A DNA stretch of 64,000 nucleotides from assembly GCF_021530565.1 (NCBI RefSeq), contig NZ_JAKGBI010000003.1, positions 248,001 through 312,000 of the forward strand, in the 5' to 3' direction. The notes beneath the pieces are model-generated. The model ran no database searches and was not told the origin of the DNA. It saw only the letters and a list, made by a program, of their open reading frames with translations. Positions within the stretch are counted from its first letter, which is position 1; the number at the start of each line of letters is the position of its first letter. Positions 37,276-46,606 of this stretch are shown one piece after another. The stretch is from Pseudoalteromonas sp. SMS1. Lineage in GTDB: Bacteria; Pseudomonadota; Gammaproteobacteria; Enterobacterales; Alteromonadaceae. Position numbers and translations under genes: made by a program.

Positions 37276-39003
37276 ATGATGGATGTTCAATCGTTTACAT
37301 TTTTAATCGTTGGGCTGAGTTTTGCCCTCTATATTGGTATCGCAATTTGGGCACGTGCAGGTTCAACGAATGAATTTTATGTTGCCGGTGGCGGTGTGCC
37401 GCCATTGGCCAACGGGATGGCAACCGCCGCTGATTGGATGAGCGCAGCCTCGTTTATTTCTATGGCGGGAATTATTTCTTTTGCAGGGTATGACGGTGGT
37501 GTTTATCTCTTAGGGTGGACAGGTGGTTACGTGCTTTTGGCGCTGTGTTTGGCACCTTATCTACGTAAATTTGGTAAATTTACCGTGCCAGATTTTATTG
37601 GCGATCGTTACTACTCTCAAGTCGCGCGTGTGGTCGCTATTCTGTGTGCCATTTTTATTTGTTTTACTTATATAGCTGGCCAAATGCGCGGCGTTGGTGT
37701 GGTATTTTCACGCTTCTTAGAAGTTGATATTGAAACCGGCGTGTACATCGGTATGGTGATCGTATTCTTCTATGCTGTCCTCGGCGGTATGAAAGGGATC
37801 ACATATACCCAAGTCGCACAGTATTGCGTATTGGTATTCGCTTATCTTGTACCAGCGATATTTATTTCGATGATGATGACAGGCCACTTGCTACCACAAA
37901 CTGGGTTTGGTGCAACACTCGCCGATGGTTCAGGCACGTATGTATTGGATAAGCTTGATGGGTTGAGTGCGGAACTGGGCTTTGCGCAATACACCGAGGG
38001 CTCAAAGAGTATGATTGATGTCTTTGCCATCACCGCAGCATTGATGGTGGGTACGGCGGGTCTACCTCACGTCATTGTGCGCTTCTTTACGGTACCAAAA
38101 GTAAAAGACACACGTATTTCAGCAGCTTGGACATTGGTGTTTATCGCAATTGTATACACAACAGCTCCAGCCGTTGCATCGTTTGCACGCGTCAATATGA
38201 TTGACACCATCAATGGTAAAGATGGCAGCGGTACCGCGTATGCTGAAGCGCCTCAGTGGGTTAAAAATTGGGAAAGAACAGGGCTTATTACTTTTAACGA
38301 CAAAAATGGTGACGGCAAGATGTTCTACTCAGCAGGTAAAATTGACGACCCTGCGAGCACAAACGAAGTAAAAATTGACCGCGATATTATGGTACTTGCA
38401 AATCCTGAAATTGCTGACTTGCCAGCATGGGTAATTGCATTAGTGGCGGCGGGCGGCATAGCGGCTGCATTGTCAACAACGGCTGGACTCTTGCTGGTAA
38501 TTTCTACCTCAGTTTCCCATGATTTGCTCAAGCGTACATTGAAACCTGACATCAGTGATAAACAAGAATTACTGGCAGCAAGGCTTGCAGCAATGGTGGC
38601 CATCGGTATCTCTGCGTATTTCGGTATTAATCCTCCCGGGTTTGTCGCCTCAGTGGTAGCCTTTGCATTTGGTTTGGCGGCGGCAAGTTTCTTCCCGGCA
38701 ATTATCATGGGTATTTTCTCTAAACGCATGAACAAGGAAGGCGCAATAGCCGGTATGGTTTCGGGTATCGGCTTCACTGCGGCTTACATTATTTACTTCA
38801 AGTTTATTAGCCCTGAATTGAATGCGCCAGCCAACTGGTTGTTTGGGATTTCACCTGAGGGTATTGGGATCATAGGCATGGTTGTAAACTTTGTGGTGGC
38901 TGCTGTGGTTATGAAGTTGACAGCTGAAACGCCAGAAGAAGTCAAGCGTATGGTTGATGGGATCCGTAATCCAAAAGGGTCTAGTGCTGCTCACGCACAC
39001 TAA
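37276..39003 (+). CDS. Sodium:solute symporter (VC_2705-type, ActP-related)
   Basis: A 575-residue SSS-family transporter with ~13 membrane spans, related to acetate permease ActP. Signature stretches include EFYVAGGGVPPLANGMATAA then DWMSAASF, FVCFTYIAGQ-like IFICFTYIAGQMRGVG, and GGIAAALSTTAGLLLVISTS, the sodium-site region. A soluble insert at residues ~310-370 contains NDKNGDGKMF, an EF-hand-like run. The likely substrate is acetate or another short carboxylate, from family and context. It is preceded by its DUF4212 partner and followed by a terminator. Confidence 0.92.
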   Translation: MMDVQSFTFLIVGLSFALYIGIAIWARAGSTNEFYVAGGGVPPLANGMATAADWMSAASFISMAGIISFAGYDGGVYLLGWTGGYVLLALCLAPYLRKFGKFTVPDFIGDRYYSQVARVVAILCAIFICFTYIAGQMRGVGVVFSRFLEVDIETGVYIGMVIVFFYAVLGGMKGITYTQVAQYCVLVFAYLVPAIFISMMMTGHLLPQTGFGATLADGSGTYVLDKLDGLSAELGFAQYTEGSKSMIDVFAITAALMVGTAGLPHVIVRFFTVPKVKDTRISAAWTLVFIAIVYTTAPAVASFARVNMIDTINGKDGSGTAYAEAPQWVKNWERTGLITFNDKNGDGKMFYSAGKIDDPASTNEVKIDRDIMVLANPEIADLPAWVIALVAAGGIAAALSTTAGLLLVISTSVSHDLLKRTLKPDISDKQELLAARLAAMVAIGISAYFGINPPGFVASVVAFAFGLAAASFFPAIIMGIFSKRMNKEGAIAGMVSGIGFTAAYIIYFKFISPELNAPANWLFGISPEGIGIIGMVVNFVVAAVVMKLTAETPEEVKRMVDGIRNPKGSSAAHAH

Positions 39004-39017
39004 TATTCAAACCGCAA

Positions 39018-39049
39018 AAAATAGCCCAGTTTTTTAGCTGGGCTATTTT
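39018..39049 (+). terminator. Rho-independent terminator after the symporter
   Basis: AAAATAGCCCAG and CTGGGCTATTTT arms around an 8-nt T-rich loop, 14 nt past the stop. Confidence 0.88.
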
Positions 39050-39068
39050 GCTTTGAGATGATAAAAAT

Positions 39069-40922
39069 ATGACGCAAACAGGAATGACAGTAGAACATCA
39101 GGATGTTTTAGGCTTTGTATCAAAGCAGTCTCCATTTAATGCGCTTCCAATAGCGAGTGCACATTATTTTGTTAATCATGCTGAGGTAATTTATCTCACG
39201 GTACATAATCAAGCAGATGCTTTACAGGACGAAGAGAAATATTTATACCTCGTAAGGACGGGGATATTTGACTTGGTTGACACGACGGGAGAGGTGGTGA
39301 CCCGGTTGTCTAGTGGTGATTACTTTGGCTATCCGTCGCTATTGACTGGGGAGGAAATCAAAAACCGTCTTGAAGTGCAAAGCCCTGGGCTCATACTCAT
39401 ATTGCCACAAGCAGGTTTTGATTTTTTGCGACATGAATACAAGCTATTTGAACAACACTTTGTGAGGGCGCATAAAAAACGTTTGCTATCCAGTCATTAC
39501 CAAGAACGTGGCAAAGGGTGGTCCGAGCGAAAAATCTCAAAACTAATGACCAAGTCAGCGGTTGTATTAGAGCCTACAGCCAGTATTGTTGAAGCTGCGC
39601 AAGTCATGCAATCTGAAGGGGTCTCCTCAGTGATGATAACCGAGGGAGGACAATTGCATGGCGTTGTCACGGACAGAGATTTGCGCAATCGCGTATTGGC
39701 GAGTGAACTTGACCCTGCTATGCCGGTAGCATCGATCATGACACCTGAACCTAAGTTTATCTTTGAGAATAATCGAGTATTTTCTGCTTTACACCTCATG
39801 CTAAAGCACAATATTCATCACCTACCGGTGCTAAATGAGGCGAGAGTGCCGTTAGGAATGGTCACCAGCACCGATCTATTGCGACTCCAAAACAGCAATC
39901 CCGTGCAACTAATAGGTCAGTTGTACAAAGCAAGTAGCGCACAAGAATTACAACTTTTAGCTAAAGAGATCCCAGTCCTATTGCGAAGCTTCTCAAATAC
40001 GGTGGAAGATATTTCATTTGTGGGAGCACTGCTAAGCGGGTTGACGGATGCCTTGATGAGCAGACTCACAGAGCTCTTTATCAAGCAGCATGGTGATGCA
40101 CCTTGCGCATTCAGTTGGATATGTTTTGGCTCTCAAGCGCGAGAAGAGCAAACGCTGGACTCTGACCAAGACAATGGGCTGATCTTGGCGAATGATATTA
40201 GCCCTGCCGAGCGAGCATATTTCGCATCTTTAGGTGAATTTGTGACTCACCAATTGGTTGCGTGTGGAATTCGAGCATGTCCTGGTAATATTATGGCAAG
40301 TAATGAGTTGTGCAGAGGCACCGTGGATGAATGGGCAGCACGGTTTTATGGCTGGATGATGTCACCGACGCCGCAAGCAATGCTCAATTGCAAAATATTC
40401 TTTGACCATCGATACATCTGTGGCGAGCAATCGCTATACCAAAAATTGACGACACAACTTAGTGAGATCAGTCGAAAGGAGTTATTTTTTGCTGCAATGG
40501 CAACGGATATCAGCACCAATAGCGTGCCAATAGGACTGTTTCAACAGTTTAAATTGCAGCGCAGCAAAGATAAAAGCAAATACTTAGATTTGAAAACGCG
40601 AGGAATCGCAATCATCAATGACTTGGTAAGAATATACGCGCTCAAGTGTGGGATTAACCAAGCCAATACGCAAGCGCGTTTAAAAGCACTGAAAGCGCAC
40701 ACTCAGCTAAATAAAAGTGATATTTATAATTTACAAGATTGTTGGCGATTTTTAACTCAACTCAGGCTTCGCAGCCAAATTGAGCAGCATCAATTACCGG
40801 CAAATTGTATTAACCCCGAGACCCTCAGTTCTTTAGAGCGACACCAGCTAAAAGAAGCATTCCATTTAATTAAGCAAGCGCAGCAGGCATGTGTTTTTAA
40901 GTTTGCGAGAGGAAGTTTGTAA
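39069..40922 (+). CDS. cNMP-binding/CBS/DUF294 nucleotidyltransferase-like protein
   Basis: A 617-residue cytoplasmic protein: a cyclic-nucleotide-binding-like beta barrel (residues ~20-135), a CBS pair (~155-280; VSSVMITEGGQLHGVVTDRD, then HNIHHLPVLNEARVPLGMVT), and a DUF294 nucleotidyltransferase domain with FGSQAREEQTLDSDQDNG, the GS...DxD pattern of GlnD-like enzymes, then DUF294_C. These proteins are regularly encoded with the DUF4212/SSS symporter and a DnaQ-like exonuclease, as here, so a regulatory role towards the transporter is likely. Catalysis is unproven. The exonuclease ATG lies one base past its stop. Confidence 0.87.
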   Translation: MTQTGMTVEHQDVLGFVSKQSPFNALPIASAHYFVNHAEVIYLTVHNQADALQDEEKYLYLVRTGIFDLVDTTGEVVTRLSSGDYFGYPSLLTGEEIKNRLEVQSPGLILILPQAGFDFLRHEYKLFEQHFVRAHKKRLLSSHYQERGKGWSERKISKLMTKSAVVLEPTASIVEAAQVMQSEGVSSVMITEGGQLHGVVTDRDLRNRVLASELDPAMPVASIMTPEPKFIFENNRVFSALHLMLKHNIHHLPVLNEARVPLGMVTSTDLLRLQNSNPVQLIGQLYKASSAQELQLLAKEIPVLLRSFSNTVEDISFVGALLSGLTDALMSRLTELFIKQHGDAPCAFSWICFGSQAREEQTLDSDQDNGLILANDISPAERAYFASLGEFVTHQLVACGIRACPGNIMASNELCRGTVDEWAARFYGWMMSPTPQAMLNCKIFFDHRYICGEQSLYQKLTTQLSEISRKELFFAAMATDISTNSVPIGLFQQFKLQRSKDKSKYLDLKTRGIAIINDLVRIYALKCGINQANTQARLKALKAHTQLNKSDIYNLQDCWRFLTQLRLRSQIEQHQLPANCINPETLSSLERHQLKEAFHLIKQAQQACVFKFARGSL

Positions 40923-40923
40923 A

Positions 40924-41544
40924 ATGATGCGATGGAAACTCCCTTGGTTTTTTAAACATGGTGCAGCAAAAGGCTTATGGATTGAACGTGAATTCGTTGT
41001 ATTAGATTTAGAACTCACGGGGTTAGACTCTGCGCAACATGAAATCGTCTCCGTGGCTTGGGTTATCATCAAGCGAGGAAAAATTGTCCTATCTCAATCA
41101 CGGTATATGCTAAATCGCGGCGTAGAATGTTTAGATCAAAGTCCCATTTTTCATGGTATTGATGACGTTCAGCTGGAAGCTGGACATGATATTGACGACA
41201 TCATGCATGCGTTGGCCAAGGTCCTTGAAGGGCGGGTTTTGGTGTGCCACAACACGCCGCTTGATTGGTCGTTTATACACGCATCATTTTTGGCGATGGG
41301 CATAACGACACGTCCCACGCATATGATAGACACCCTGAAAATAGAAAAGTCGAAGTTGCTTCGTCAGCATCCACAGTTAATTCAAGATCATTTGCGCTTG
41401 CCTGCATGCAGAGCACGATATGGATTACCGGATTATCAAAGCCACCACGCGCTGAGCGATGCGTTGGCGACTGCTGAGCTTTTACTGGCGCAAGTAAATC
41501 ATTTGGGCGCCCAAAAGCATATTAAGTTAAACGCGTTACTTTAG
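40924..41544 (+). CDS. DEDDh-family 3'-5' exonuclease (DnaQ-like)
   Basis: A 206-residue exonuclease domain protein with intact DEDDh motifs: LDLELTGLD (Exo I D and E), HNTPLDWSFIHASF (Exo II) and HHALSDALATAEL (Exo III H and D). The frame is open upstream to 40891, but ATG 40924 directly follows the preceding stop with GAGGAAG upstream, indicating coupling. It resembles the epsilon proofreading domain but lacks a polymerase-binding tail, so it is not dnaQ itself. It is the last gene of the symporter-associated cluster. Confidence 0.87.
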   Translation: MMRWKLPWFFKHGAAKGLWIEREFVVLDLELTGLDSAQHEIVSVAWVIIKRGKIVLSQSRYMLNRGVECLDQSPIFHGIDDVQLEAGHDIDDIMHALAKVLEGRVLVCHNTPLDWSFIHASFLAMGITTRPTHMIDTLKIEKSKLLRQHPQLIQDHLRLPACRARYGLPDYQSHHALSDALATAELLLAQVNHLGAQKHIKLNALL

Positions 41545-41701
41545 ACGTCGTTAATATGAGTTTTATAGTGGCTCACCGTATAACCAAGAAAAATTTTTGC
41601 ATATCCCTTACACATTTGTTCAAGGTCGATTACAATAGCGCCATCTTTATAAGGGAGCGTCGATAACTCCTTTTTGCACTTAGAAATGGGTCTTCTAATT
41701 A

Positions 41702-42715
41702 ATGACAATCAAACTGGCAATCAATGGTTTTGGTCGCATAGGTCGCAATATTGTCCGAGCCCTCTATGAATCAGGGCGTCACAATGAAATTCAAGTCGTA
41801 GCTATCAACGAGCTTGCCGATCCTGAGGGGATTGCGCACTTGATGAAATATGATACCTCTCATGGGCGTTTTTCCTTCCCTGTCGCGCTCAATAAACCAT
41901 ACTTAGAAGTTGCTGGTCAGCAGATTCAGATTTTCAATGAACCCGATCCAAGCCACCTACCATGGCATGCGCTGGATGTTGATGTCGTACTTGAATGTAC
42001 AGGGGTATATCACTCTCGGCAACACGCTGCTGCGCATATCAGTGCGGGTGCAAAAAAAGTGTTGTTCTCTCATCCAGCGGATGCTGATGTCGATGAAACC
42101 ATCGTATATGGTATCAACGATGACAATTTGAAGGCGCATCATAGCGTTGTTTCAAATGGCTCTTGTACTACAAACTGTATTGTTCCTGTCATAAAAGTAC
42201 TGGATGATGCTTTTGGGATAGAGTCAGGAGCAATCACCACGATTCATGCTTCTATGCATGATCAACAGGTGATAGATGCCTACCACAAAGACTTAAGACG
42301 TACGCGTGCGGCAAGCCAATCGATTATCCCAGTTGACACAAAGCTGGCTCGTGGTATCGAGCGAATTTTACCCAAATTTCATGGCCGCTTTGAAGCGATT
42401 GCCGTCAGGGTACCTACGATTAACGTCACGGCTATGGATTTGAGTGTGTCTTTAGATTCAGATGTGACTTTAGAGCAGGTCAATCAAGTCTTGGAAAAAG
42501 CAGCTGTAGGCAGGCTTCAAGGCATTTTAGATTACACAGAAGAGCCTTTGGTTTCAGTCGATTTCAATCATGACCCACACTCGAGCATTATTGATGGTAC
42601 GCAGACGAGGGTGAGTCACAAGCGTTTGGTAAAAGTTTTAGTATGGTGTGATAACGAGTGGGGGTTTGCAAACCGTATGCTCGACACCGCAATGGCAATG
42701 ATGAAGGCCAAATAA
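41702..42715 (+). CDS. epd: D-erythrose-4-phosphate dehydrogenase
   Basis: Oxidises erythrose 4-phosphate to 4-phosphoerythronate for pyridoxal phosphate synthesis. A member of the GAPDH family, 337 residues. The NAD site [19 protein letters not shown], the catalytic Cys in [18 protein letters not shown] and [15 protein letters not shown] align with Epd rather than GapA (the [20 protein letters not shown] stretch is Epd-specific). It heads epd-pgk-fba, the classical gammaproteobacterial cluster. A weak hairpin (41653-41675) lies upstream. Confidence 0.94.
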   Translation: MTIKLAINGFGRIGRNIVRALYESGRHNEIQVVAINELADPEGIAHLMKYDTSHGRFSFPVALNKPYLEVAGQQIQIFNEPDPSHLPWHALDVDVVLECTGVYHSRQHAAAHISAGAKKVLFSHPADADVDETIVYGINDDNLKAHHSVVSNGSCTTNCIVPVIKVLDDAFGIESGAITTIHASMHDQQVIDAYHKDLRRTRAASQSIIPVDTKLARGIERILPKFHGRFEAIAVRVPTINVTAMDLSVSLDSDVTLEQVNQVLEKAAVGRLQGILDYTEEPLVSVDFNHDPHSSIIDGTQTRVSHKRLVKVLVWCDNEWGFANRMLDTAMAMMKAK

Positions 42716-42745
42716 TTTTAGTATCGTTCTTTTAAGGAGATGTCC

Positions 42746-43924
42746 ATGTCAGTCATCAAGATGGCGGATTTAGATTTAAACGGCAAACGCGTGCTTATTC
42801 GTGAAGATTTAAACGTGCCAGTGAAAGACGGCAAAGTAACGTCTGACGCACGTATTAAAGCATCTTTGCCAACCATTAAGTTAGCACTTGAAAAAGGCGC
42901 GAAAGTAATGGTTATGTCTCACCTTGGTCGCCCAACGGAAGGGGAATACGATGCTCAGTATTCACTGCAACCCGTTGTTGACTACCTCAATGAAGCACTA
43001 GCGCAAAGCGTACGCTTGGTAACTGACTACTTAGATGGCGTCGCGGTTGCAGACGGCGAAGTGGTTGTTTTTGAAAATGTGCGCTTTAATAAAGGTGAGA
43101 AGAAAAATGACGAAGCACTGTCTAAGCAACTTGCTGCATTGTGTGACGTGTATGTGATGGATGCTTTTGGTACGGCTCACCGTGCACAAGCTTCAACACA
43201 TGGTGTTGGTCTATTTGCAGAGGTTGCATGCGCAGGTCCTTTGCTAGCTGCTGAATTAGATGCACTGGGTAAAGCGTTAGACAATCCGGCGCGTCCGCTT
43301 GTGGCGATTGTTGGTGGTTCGAAAGTATCGACTAAACTAACGGTACTAGACTCGTTGTCTACGATTGTAGATCAACTGGTAACTGGCGGTGGTATCGCGA
43401 ATACGTTCATTGCAGCGTCTGGTAGCCCGGTTGGTAAATCTTTGTATGAGGAAGACCTTATTCCTGAAGCGCAAAAGCTTAGCGCAGCTGCACAGGCAAA
43501 CGAGGGGGCTATTCCTGTGCCAACGGATGTTGTAGTCGGTAAAGAATTTTCAGAGACTGCTGTAGCAGTGATTAAGGATGTTGCAGAAGTACATAGTGAT
43601 GACATGATTTTTGACATTGGTCCAAATACGGCAAATGAATTGGCAAAAATCATCGAACAAGCGGGCACTGTCGTGTGGAATGGCCCAGTTGGTGTATTTG
43701 AATTTGACCAGTTTGGCAATGGCACAGAAGCTATCGCGCACGCAATTGCGAAGTCAAAAGCGTTTTCAATTGCGGGTGGTGGCGACACATTGGCAGCCAT
43801 AGATAAGTATGGTGTTGGTGATGAAATTTCATATATCTCTACTGGTGGTGGTGCTTTCTTAGAATTCTTAGAAGGTAAAAAACTACCAGCAGTTGATATG
43901 CTTGAGCAAAGAGCAAAAGCATAA
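42746..43924 (+). CDS. pgk: Phosphoglycerate kinase
   Basis: The glycolytic ATP-forming step between 1,3-bisphosphoglycerate and 3-phosphoglycerate. From ATG 42746 it has 392 residues beginning [20 protein letters not shown]. The family block [19 protein letters not shown] and [13 protein letters not shown] are intact. An in-frame ATG lies at 42740, but it abuts the AAGGAG box; 42746 has a proper 6-nt spacing. It is between epd and fba. Confidence 0.97.
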   Translation: MSVIKMADLDLNGKRVLIREDLNVPVKDGKVTSDARIKASLPTIKLALEKGAKVMVMSHLGRPTEGEYDAQYSLQPVVDYLNEALAQSVRLVTDYLDGVAVADGEVVVFENVRFNKGEKKNDEALSKQLAALCDVYVMDAFGTAHRAQASTHGVGLFAEVACAGPLLAAELDALGKALDNPARPLVAIVGGSKVSTKLTVLDSLSTIVDQLVTGGGIANTFIAASGSPVGKSLYEEDLIPEAQKLSAAAQANEGAIPVPTDVVVGKEFSETAVAVIKDVAEVHSDDMIFDIGPNTANELAKIIEQAGTVVWNGPVGVFEFDQFGNGTEAIAHAIAKSKAFSIAGGGDTLAAIDKYGVGDEISYISTGGGAFLEFLEGKKLPAVDMLEQRAKA

Positions 43925-43931
43925 GTTTATA

Positions 43932-43949
43932 TGAGGCGCTTGCGCCTCA
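43932..43949 (+). terminator. Hairpin between pgk and fba
   Basis: TGAGGCGC and GCGCCTCA with a TT loop, just after the pgk stop. There is no T run, so it may be an mRNA-stability or partial-termination element rather than a full terminator. Confidence 0.5.
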
Positions 43950-44070
43950 GACTATTTATTAAACACTCTCTCACTCTTTGTTTAGTAAATAGCGGTTGTT
44001 AGCAACCACAAAAATATCTATCCCGTTCAAATAGATGGTGAAAAGCCATCAAAAATTGGAGAAAAGCAAT

Positions 44071-45135
44071 ATGGCTTTAATCAGTATGCGTCAACTTCTC
44101 GATCATGCGGCTGAGAATGGATACGGCGTTCCTGCCTTTAATGTGAATAATCAAGAGCAAATGCGTGCCATCATGGAAGCGGCTGATAGAACAAACAGCC
44201 CTGTGATCGTACAAGGCTCTGCAGGGGCTCGACAGTATGCAGGCGCGCCTTTTATTCGCCATATGATCCTTGCAGCAGTTGAAGAATGGCCACATATCCC
44301 GGTTGTTATGCACCAAGATCATGGTACCTCACCAGCAGTGTGTCAGCGTTCAATTCAACTTGGCTTTTCATCTGTCATGATGGATGGCTCTTTACTAGAC
44401 GATGGCAAAACGCCTTCGACTTATGAGTACAATGTAGATGTTACACGTCGCACAGTTGAAATGGCACATGCGTGTGGTGTATCAGTAGAGGGTGAACTCG
44501 GTGTATTAGGGTCTCTAGAAACTGGTGAAGCAGGTGAAGAAGATGGTATTGGTGCTGTGGGTAAATTAACCCAAGACCAGTTACTGACAGATCCAGAAGA
44601 AGCGGCAGACTTTGTTAAGAAGACAGGTGTTGATGCACTTGCCATTGCTTGTGGTACGTCTCATGGCGCATACAAATTCACGCGTCCACCTACAGGTGAT
44701 ATTTTAGCGATTGATAGAATTAAAGAAATCCATGCGCGTATTCCTGATACGCACTTAGTAATGCACGGATCTTCCTCTGTACCACAGGAGTGGTTAGCGG
44801 TGATCAATGAGTTTGGCGGTGAGATCCCAGAAACTTACGGTGTACCAGTTGAGCAGATCGTTGAAGGCATCAAACATGGCGTTCGTAAGGTAAACATTGA
44901 TACGGATCTGCGTTTAGCTGCAACAGGTGCAATTCGTCGTCACCTTGCTCATAACCCGGCAAACTTCGATCCACGCAAATACCTAGCTGAAGCAACAAAA
45001 GCAATGACAGACATTTGTATTGCGCGTTATGAGGCTTTCGGTACTGCTGGTCAAGCCGCAAACATCAAAGCTATTTCTTTAGATGACATGCACTTAAAGT
45101 ATCTTTCAGGTGAGTTAGCACCGAAAGTAAAGTAA
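44071..45135 (+). CDS. fba: Class II fructose-bisphosphate aldolase
   Basis: Interconverts fructose 1,6-bisphosphate and two triose phosphates with zinc. The 354 residues begin [19 protein letters not shown], then VPAFNVNN, the form seen in the class IIB (Calvin-cycle-type) subgroup rather than E. coli FbaA. Metal ligands sit in MHQDHG, EGELG and MHGSSS. The frame opens at 44035, but ATG 44071 with GGAG 9 nt upstream matches the family start. A strong terminator follows. Confidence 0.95.
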   Translation: MALISMRQLLDHAAENGYGVPAFNVNNQEQMRAIMEAADRTNSPVIVQGSAGARQYAGAPFIRHMILAAVEEWPHIPVVMHQDHGTSPAVCQRSIQLGFSSVMMDGSLLDDGKTPSTYEYNVDVTRRTVEMAHACGVSVEGELGVLGSLETGEAGEEDGIGAVGKLTQDQLLTDPEEAADFVKKTGVDALAIACGTSHGAYKFTRPPTGDILAIDRIKEIHARIPDTHLVMHGSSSVPQEWLAVINEFGGEIPETYGVPVEQIVEGIKHGVRKVNIDTDLRLAATGAIRRHLAHNPANFDPRKYLAEATKAMTDICIARYEAFGTAGQAANIKAISLDDMHLKYLSGELAPKVK

Positions 45136-45167
45136 TACATTGTGTAATATAACGACACGAAATTAGT

Positions 45168-45194
45168 AAAAGCCCCGAGTATCGGGGCTTTTTT
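45168..45194 (+). terminator. Rho-independent terminator after fba
   Basis: AAAAGCCCCGA and TCGGGGCTTTT arms with a GTA loop and T run. Confidence 0.95.
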
Positions 45195-45273
45195 GTGGCT
45201 GGTAAGTGCCTTCATGAGGCGGCTATGGACTTACGAGTGGGCAGGTGCATGAATCATGGTCATGGGACTTGCA

Positions 45274-45625
45274 GATCTCACATATCATATTTTGGGATCA
45301 TGATTTAACTAAGTTCTTGATGAGGGATCAAGATCCTACCAACTCATATCGCATTCAGATCAGAGTTATACTTACCTGTGCCTCAAGGATCGTATTTTTA
45401 CCAACATGCGTTTTAAAGGATCTGATTTATACCAACTGATCACCATCGAAACTCGGGAACTGCGCGGATGTTAGGTGGGAGGTCTATTTCCTAAATATAA
45501 ATATCAATAACTTAGGAATTGTAAGGGAGGTGAGTTTTGAGATGAGTCAGTAAAAACATGATCCAAGTGAGATCCACTAGGTAAGAATTTGATCCCCCAT
45601 CGTCACAGTTAGAAAAATACTGATC
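45274..45625. repeat. GATC-rich degenerate tandem repeat, ~31-bp period
   Basis: Twelve GATC sites occur in 352 bp (about one or two expected by chance): 45274, 45296, 45326, 45332, 45358, 45388, 45419, 45438, 45560, 45571, 45591 and 45622. In the best part the unit is GATC, 7 variable bases, then TACCAAC, then ~13 bases. TACCAAC occurs at 45337, 45399 and 45430, with a variant TACTTACC at 45369. Most spacings are close to two or three helical turns. The function is unknown. Confidence 0.7.
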
Positions 45626-45786
45626 TCACAAATTTGAGAAATTTTTTGTCCTATAAATGGTCTTTCAAATACTAAGCTATTCGTCTCTAATTGCATCAAT
45701 TTGAAGAGAATTTAGGGACAAAGTGCATCTAACTCATTGAAATTATGTTCTAGAGAAATGAATATACCTGAGATTTATCAGGTAAA

Positions 45787-45814
45787 CTTTCATAAAACTG
45801 TCATACTTAGTCAT
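45787..45814 (+). promoter_or_regulatory. Pho box and promoter of phoB
   Basis: CTTTCATAAAACTGTCAT has two direct repeats 11 bp apart and differs at one base from the PhoB consensus. A third, weaker unit TAGTCAT follows at 45808. CATAAT at 45812 is a plausible -10, 7 bp past the box. It indicates autoregulation of phoBR. Confidence 0.85.
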
Positions 45815-45849
45815 AATAATGAAACCGACTTCGGTAACGTAAGAGATAA

Positions 45850-46545
45850 ATGGGAATGTCACGTAGAGTACTAGTAGTTGATGACGAAGCACCGATCAGA
45901 GAGATGCTGGTGTTTGTGTTGGAACAAAACGGCTTTCAAGCAATTGAAGCTGAAGACTATGATTCGGCAATTGCGGCCATGGTAGAGCCATACCCAGATA
46001 TGGTACTGCTGGATTGGATGTTACCGGGAGGTAGCGGCATCCAAATTGCGAAAAAATTCAAGCAAAGCGAATACACACGTCAAATCCCAATCATCATGTT
46101 GACAGCACGTGGTGAGGAGGAAGACAAAGTTAAAGGATTAGAAGTAGGTGCAGATGACTATGTGACCAAGCCTTTTTCTCCTAAAGAACTCATGGCACGG
46201 ATCAAAGCTGTCATGCGTCGTGTATCACCCACTTCATTGGAAGAAGCGATTGAGGTACATGGTTTACGACTCGATCCTATTTCGCATCGTGTTACCTCAG
46301 CAGGTAATGAGTTAGATATGGGTCCAACGGAGTTTAGACTATTACACTTCTTCATGACGCACCCCGAGCGCGTGTATAGCCGCGAGCAGTTATTGGATCA
46401 TGTTTGGGGAACCAATGTTTATGTTGAAGACCGTACAGTAGATGTACATATTAGACGTTTGAGAAAAGCGATTGCACCATTAGGTCATGACCGACTAGTA
46501 CAAACTGTGCGTGGTGCTGGTTATCGTTTTTCTAGTAAGGTATAA
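45850..46545 (+). CDS. phoB: Phosphate regulon response regulator PhoB
   Basis: An OmpR-class activator of phosphate-starvation genes. The receiver domain has the acidic pair ([11 protein letters not shown]) and the phospho-Asp in [11 protein letters not shown]. The C-terminal winged helix contains [20 protein letters not shown] and [13 protein letters not shown]. Its 231 residues align with enterobacterial PhoB throughout. Two in-frame ATGs (45850, 45856) compete; 45850 has AGAGA upstream. The gene is preceded by a Pho box and followed after 61 nt by phoR. Confidence 0.96.
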   Translation: MGMSRRVLVVDDEAPIREMLVFVLEQNGFQAIEAEDYDSAIAAMVEPYPDMVLLDWMLPGGSGIQIAKKFKQSEYTRQIPIIMLTARGEEEDKVKGLEVGADDYVTKPFSPKELMARIKAVMRRVSPTSLEEAIEVHGLRLDPISHRVTSAGNELDMGPTEFRLLHFFMTHPERVYSREQLLDHVWGTNVYVEDRTVDVHIRRLRKAIAPLGHDRLVQTVRGAGYRFSSKV

Positions 46546-46606
46546 AGTAATTATGTACGCGCTGTGGTAGCGTTATCCTAGCGCTTAAATTTTAGGATCA
46601 TTTTAT

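Larger units (their letters stand above)
45195..45849. other. Intergenic region, ~655 bp, repeat-bearing
   Basis: Lies between fba and phoB. It contains the GATC/TACCAAC repeat array (45274-45625) and, at its right end, the phoB Pho box and promoter. A short plus-strand frame (45245-45439) runs through the repeats but lacks any family signature or ribosome site. No gene is supported. Confidence 0.6.

Noticed and set aside
38325..38777. 150-codon open frame opposite the symporter
   Set aside because: Antisense to conserved membrane spans of the symporter; no independent start signals.
41653..41675. GGGAG/CTCCT hairpin with T run before epd as a leader attenuator
   Set aside because: The stem is only 5 bp with a 9-nt loop; too weak to call without conservation data.
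43372..43800. 142-codon open frame opposite pgk
   Set aside because: Antisense shadow of a highly conserved gene; low-complexity, proline- and serine-rich translation without a family match.
44035..44070. Upstream extension of fba
   Set aside because: The 12 extra codons are not found in the family and ATG 44071 has the better ribosome site.
45245..45439. 64-codon open frame after fba
   Set aside because: It runs through the degenerate repeat array, has no ribosome site or family signature, and its sequence reflects the repeats.
45274..45625. CRISPR-like regular spacing of ~31 bp
   Set aside because: Only GATC and TACCAAC are conserved; the repeats are not identical, there are no spacers of uniform type between long repeats, and no cas genes are nearby.
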